Shown here piece after piece: positions 40,750 to 43,387 of a stretch of DNA of 43,387 nucleotides. The DNA comes from Clostridia bacterium (GTDB lineage Bacteria > Bacillota > Clostridia > Oscillospirales > CAG-272). The notes below the pieces were generated by a model, which saw nothing but the letters and a program-made list of their open reading frames with translations, did not search any database and was not told the DNA's origin. The position numbers and the translations under genes are program-made. Each line of letters begins with the position of its first letter. Positions within the stretch are counted from its first letter, which is position 1. The stretch spans positions 1 through 43,387 of the forward strand of contig JAFTQL010000007.1 of NCBI GenBank assembly GCA_017462795.1, read 5' to 3'.

Positions 40750-40778
40750 ATTATACCATATTTAAAGAATATAGTCAA
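40750..40778 (-). promoter_or_regulatory. promoter of the SipW-type operon
   Basis: Read leftward: TTGACT (40778-40773), 17-bp spacer, TATAAT (40755-40750). Start of transcription near 40742. Confidence 0.8.
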
Positions 40779-40932
40779 TATTTGGATGAGATAAGTTATA
40801 TGGCATTTTAACACAAATTTTATTCGATTTTTTGACAAATATTCAAATTCAAAACCCCAAAAGCCTTATATGATCAAAAACAACGCACTGCCCCCTTCGG
40901 TCACACTTAGCATATTTATTTATCAGCATGAC

Positions 40933-40960
40933 AAAAGAGCCGACTTACGCCGACTCTTTT
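40933..40960 (-). terminator. citrate synthase terminator
   Basis: AAAAGAG (40933-40939) pairs with CTCTTTT (40954-40960), with two more inner pairs, just past the stop at 40969. Confidence 0.7.
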
Positions 40961-40968
40961 CATTTAAT

Positions 40969-42342
40969 TTATTTTCTTTCCGACAGCGGAATATAATCCA
41001 CAGGCTTTGCGATGCACTTATACGCGGGGCGGATGATCCTCTTTGCCGTCTGTGTCTCCTCGATTCTGTGAGCGCACCAGCCCGCCACACGGGCAACCGC
41101 AAACAGAGGAGTATACATTTCGGGCGGGATACCCAGCATTCTGTAAACAAGTCCCGAGTAAAGGTCAACATTTGCGCACATAGGCTTATTGGTCCCCTTG
41201 AACTCATTGAACAGTTCGGGAGTGATCCTCTCGATAGCCTCAAGCAACCTGAAATCGTCACCGTAGCCCTTGCGTATAGCAAGATCCTCGGCATACTTCT
41301 TGAGCATGATGGCTCTGGGGTCGGACTTGGTATATACCGCGTGTCCCATACCGTATATCTTGCCCAGACCGTCGCCAATCTCGCGGTTGAGAATGGCGGT
41401 CAGCACATGCTTTACCTCTTCGTCGTCATTAACATCCTTGACCATGGGTCTTATGCAGTCAAACATCTCCTGCACCTTGATATTTGCACCGCCGTGAAGC
41501 GGGCCTTTAAGAGAACCGATAGCGCCCGCAATTGCGGAATAGGTATCCGTTCCCGACGAAGAGAGAACACGGCAGGCAAATGTGGAGTTGTTTCCGCCTC
41601 CGTGCTCTGCCTGAATGACCATGCAGATGTCAAGCAGTCTCGCCTCTTCCTCAGTGAATGTCTTACTGGAGCGGGAGATACGCAAGAAGTTCTCGGCGGA
41701 ACAGAGTCCGTCCTTGGGAGAATGGAGATTAAGGCTCTTTCCGTGGAAATATGTACGGTAAACTCTGTATGCGTTTGCGGCGATAACAGGCAGTCTCGCG
41801 ATTATCTCAATGCTCTGACGGAGCATGTTATCAAGGCTTGTGTCGTCGGGATTCTTATCGTAGGCATAAAGAGCCAGCACCGACATTGCCATTTTGTTCA
41901 TAATGGAAGGTGACGGAGCTTTCATAATTATATCTTCCATAAAGCCGTGAGGCAGATGGCGCTTCTCGGCAAGAAGGTCGCAGAAATCCGCAAGCTCGGT
42001 GGCTGTGGGCTGTTTGCCGAAGAGAAGCAGATAAACACACTCCTCAAAGCCAAAGCGTCCCTCGCCGCTGAAGCCGTCGATAAGAGAAACAAGGTTAAGT
42101 CCTCTGTATTCAAGCTTTCCTTCGTCCGCTACCTTTTCTCCCTCATAGACCACGTATCCGTGAGCGTTTCCCACATTGGTAACACCCGCCATGACACCTG
42201 TTCCCTCTTTTTCGCGAAGACCTCTTTTAACTCTGTAATTCTCAAAAGCCTCCGCGGGAATAAAATTCGCCCGGCTTGCCTGCTGCGCGCAGTGGGCAAA
42301 CGTGGTTTCGGTATCCGCGGTATCTTTGATCATCTCATCCAT
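40969..42342 (-). CDS. citrate synthase
   Basis: 457 residues. Family marks in order: LEYRGLNLVSLIDGFSGEG region, first active-site His in VIQAEHGGGNNSTFACR, LHGGAN, second His in YGMGHAVYTKSDPRA, and the catalytic Asp in CANVDLYSG followed by a substrate Arg in the C-terminal domain. Condenses acetyl-CoA and oxaloacetate to citrate. A GTG at 42354 is also in frame, but GGAGGTG suits the ATG at 42342. 2-Methylcitrate synthase is the main alternative. It is a stand-alone gene; no aconitase or isocitrate dehydrogenase is adjacent. Confidence 0.93.
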   Translation of the reverse strand: MDEMIKDTADTETTFAHCAQQASRANFIPAEAFENYRVKRGLREKEGTGVMAGVTNVGNAHGYVVYEGEKVADEGKLEYRGLNLVSLIDGFSGEGRFGFEECVYLLLFGKQPTATELADFCDLLAEKRHLPHGFMEDIIMKAPSPSIMNKMAMSVLALYAYDKNPDDTSLDNMLRQSIEIIARLPVIAANAYRVYRTYFHGKSLNLHSPKDGLCSAENFLRISRSSKTFTEEEARLLDICMVIQAEHGGGNNSTFACRVLSSSGTDTYSAIAGAIGSLKGPLHGGANIKVQEMFDCIRPMVKDVNDDEEVKHVLTAILNREIGDGLGKIYGMGHAVYTKSDPRAIMLKKYAEDLAIRKGYGDDFRLLEAIERITPELFNEFKGTNKPMCANVDLYSGLVYRMLGIPPEMYTPLFAVARVAGWCAHRIEETQTAKRIIRPAYKCIAKPVDYIPLSERK

Positions 42343-42416
42343 ATATATATGCACCTCCGTACTTTATCACACGGTAATTTATTCAATGCGTTGTATAAAT
42401 TTAGCAATGTTCTTAT

Positions 42417-42445
42417 ATTGTACCACATTTTTTTTCTTTTTGCAA
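42417..42445 (-). promoter_or_regulatory. citrate synthase promoter
   Basis: Read leftward: TTGCAA (42445-42440), 17-bp spacer, TACAAT (42422-42417). Confidence 0.68.
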
Positions 42446-42605
42446 GTCTGAAATCAAAAAAATTCAAATTTTTTGCATATATTTTTTCAAATCCCCATAT
42501 ATTTCCCGAAAATACGGCATTTTTCACCGCCCGATATTGCAACTTTTCAGATATAACATTCATTTTTGACGCATATAATGTATAAACAACGGCAAGGAGA
42601 CGATC

Positions 42606-43007
42606 ATGGAGCAAAATGCAAAGCAAAATATTGAAATAACGACAGAAAAGCAAAAGCAAACTCTGACACGCGACGGACTGTCCGCGTGTATCTTTTACAT
42701 AGCCTCACTGCCCGCAATATCCGAAAAGCCAAGAATAACGGACTTTTACCGCAGGATAGCCGATGAATGCGCGGTATTCTGCCAGAAGAAACTTTTTGAC
42801 TCCATAGGCAATACCGATCACCAATATACCTATCGCCTGACCTGTAAGCCTGCGCCTGACGGCGACCGTCTGAGCATAGCACTGACCGCCTCACTTTACG
42901 ATAAAACATCCCGCAAGATCATTTATACCCACACCGAGGAGCATTTATGGGATACGGAGTTACAGATGATGGTGAGACAAATAAAAAATTGCCGCCATAA
43001 GCAATAA
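42606..43007 (+). CDS. hypothetical 133-aa protein
   Basis: Not recognised. 133 residues, no signal peptide or membrane helix. A Lys/Gln/Thr-rich start is followed by a predicted helix and strands with alternating hydrophobics (YTYRLTCKPAPDGDRLSIAL, IIYTHTEEHLWDTEL). AAGGAG is placed well before the ATG. The likely promoter (TATAAT at 42574-42579) has no good -35. Single gene ending at a bidirectional terminator. Confidence 0.65.
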   Translation: MEQNAKQNIEITTEKQKQTLTRDGLSACIFYIASLPAISEKPRITDFYRRIADECAVFCQKKLFDSIGNTDHQYTYRLTCKPAPDGDRLSIALTASLYDKTSRKIIYTHTEEHLWDTELQMMVRQIKNCRHKQ

Positions 43008-43008
43008 A

Positions 43009-43055
43009 ATGTAGGGAACTTTTTTGCATTTAAAACCGCAAAAAGTTCCCTACAT
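43009..43055. terminator. bidirectional terminator
   Basis: A 19-bp stem with one T bulge (43009-43027 with 43038-43055) between the convergent stops at 43007 and 43064, T-rich in both directions. Confidence 0.85.
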
Positions 43056-43063
43056 TTTTGTAT

Positions 43064-43387
43064 TTATTTATCCGTTTGCTTTTCGTTCTCGGGAATTACC
43101 TCAACAAACGCCTTGATAGCGCATTCTATCATATCATCCGATGGCTCGCGCACCGTAACGTGCTGCAGCCACATTCCGGGAGCGGAGATTATCCTTGTAA
43201 ACAAATTGTCGTGTCTGCCGGCAAGCTTGATAAGCTCGTAGCCCACGCCCATCATAAGCGGTATAAGAAACAGCTTGATGATAACACGCACGAATGTGGG
43301 CGGTACCTTTCCCAAAGCAAGCAGAAACAGCGGGTCAATAAAGAAGGATATAAATATACCCACTATAAGCATGAGAATAAGGAAGGA
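43064..43387 (-). CDS. DUF1385 membrane protein, C-terminal part (cut by the window edge)
   Basis: At least 107 residues; the frame is open to the right edge, so the N-terminus is missing. The visible part has hydrophobic helices at its start (about 1-20 and 28-48) and the family block MGVGYELIKLAGRHDNLFTRIISAPGMWLQ, then REPSDDMIECAIKAF near the end, which I recognise as the C-terminal end of DUF1385 (YqhQ-like) proteins, thought to be membrane-linked metal-dependent enzymes. The function is not established. Confidence 0.82.
   Translation of the reverse strand, partial: SFLILMLIVGIFISFFIDPLFLLALGKVPPTFVRVIIKLFLIPLMMGVGYELIKLAGRHDNLFTRIISAPGMWLQHVTVREPSDDMIECAIKAFVEVIPENEKQTDK

Noticed and set aside
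1..43387. CRISPR array, prophage or transposon genes
   Set aside because: No regularly spaced repeats, integrase, transposase or phage structural genes were found in any frame.

Overview
The window looks like a chromosomal segment of an anaerobic, low-to-moderate GC Firmicute of class Clostridia, probably an uncultured gut lineage. The signs are strong GGAGG-type ribosome binding sites, near-consensus TTGACA-N17-TATAAT promoters, compact intrinsic terminators, lipobox lipoproteins, a SleB-type spore/cell-wall hydrolase, a T-box leader before thrS, LacI/CcpA-type cre sites and an O2-independent redox set (ferredoxin:thioredoxin reductase). There is no rRNA, CRISPR array, transposase or phage module. 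Two tRNA genes are present: Arg-ACG and Glu-CTC.

Layout. 1-1240: AT-rich accessory stretch with an 18-bp inverted repeat enclosing promoter-like sequence, several hairpins, and a two-gene leftward unit (three-helix membrane protein plus a 64-residue hydrophilic protein). 1250-4080: HD-domain dNTPase, then three small genes (DUF2812-like, YcxB-like, VOC) behind a consensus promoter. 4098-6203: leftward operon of a helix-turn-helix/PfkB-kinase fusion and a class II aldolase. 6400-9670: rightward glycerol-3-phosphate-type oxidation trio (GlpA-like with BFD domain, GlpB-like, DUF1667) behind a leader with an attenuator-like hairpin. 9674-16020: leftward genes for a cysteine desulfurase, a duplicated lipoprotein, recA-recX, an LRR surface protein with a small ribbon-helix-helix-like protein, and ferredoxin:thioredoxin reductase with thioredoxin. 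16237-17097: SleB-type hydrolase.

17204-24871: a leftward block of envelope or secreted functions (SGNH hydrolase, two paralogous metallo-beta-lactamase-fold proteins, an orphan solute-binding lipoprotein, an NPCBM-like surface protein) preceded by two cre-like operators. 25430-29596: thrS with its T-box, a methylglyoxal synthase homologue with altered active-site positions, and glyA. 29784-31786: ECF sigma factor with an overlapping single-pass membrane partner. 31916-35807: a membrane protein, a degenerate PtsI-like protein, tRNA-Arg, secG, a zinc-type binding lipoprotein with a palindromic operator over its promoter, and tRNA-Glu.

35947-40778: the most system-like region. It is a leftward operon with two proteins sharing a SipW-type signal motif, a signal peptidase I of the SipW/ER type carrying a large multi-helix N-terminal extension, and a DUF5305-like two-helix membrane protein. 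It is preceded by a promoter, a strong intrinsic terminator inside the leader, and a 47-codon basic small ORF. This resembles the SipW/TasA fibre export logic but with different architecture. The right end holds citrate synthase, an unknown small gene and the C-terminus of a DUF1385 protein that runs off the window. All family assignments come from reading motifs by eye; no database search was run.
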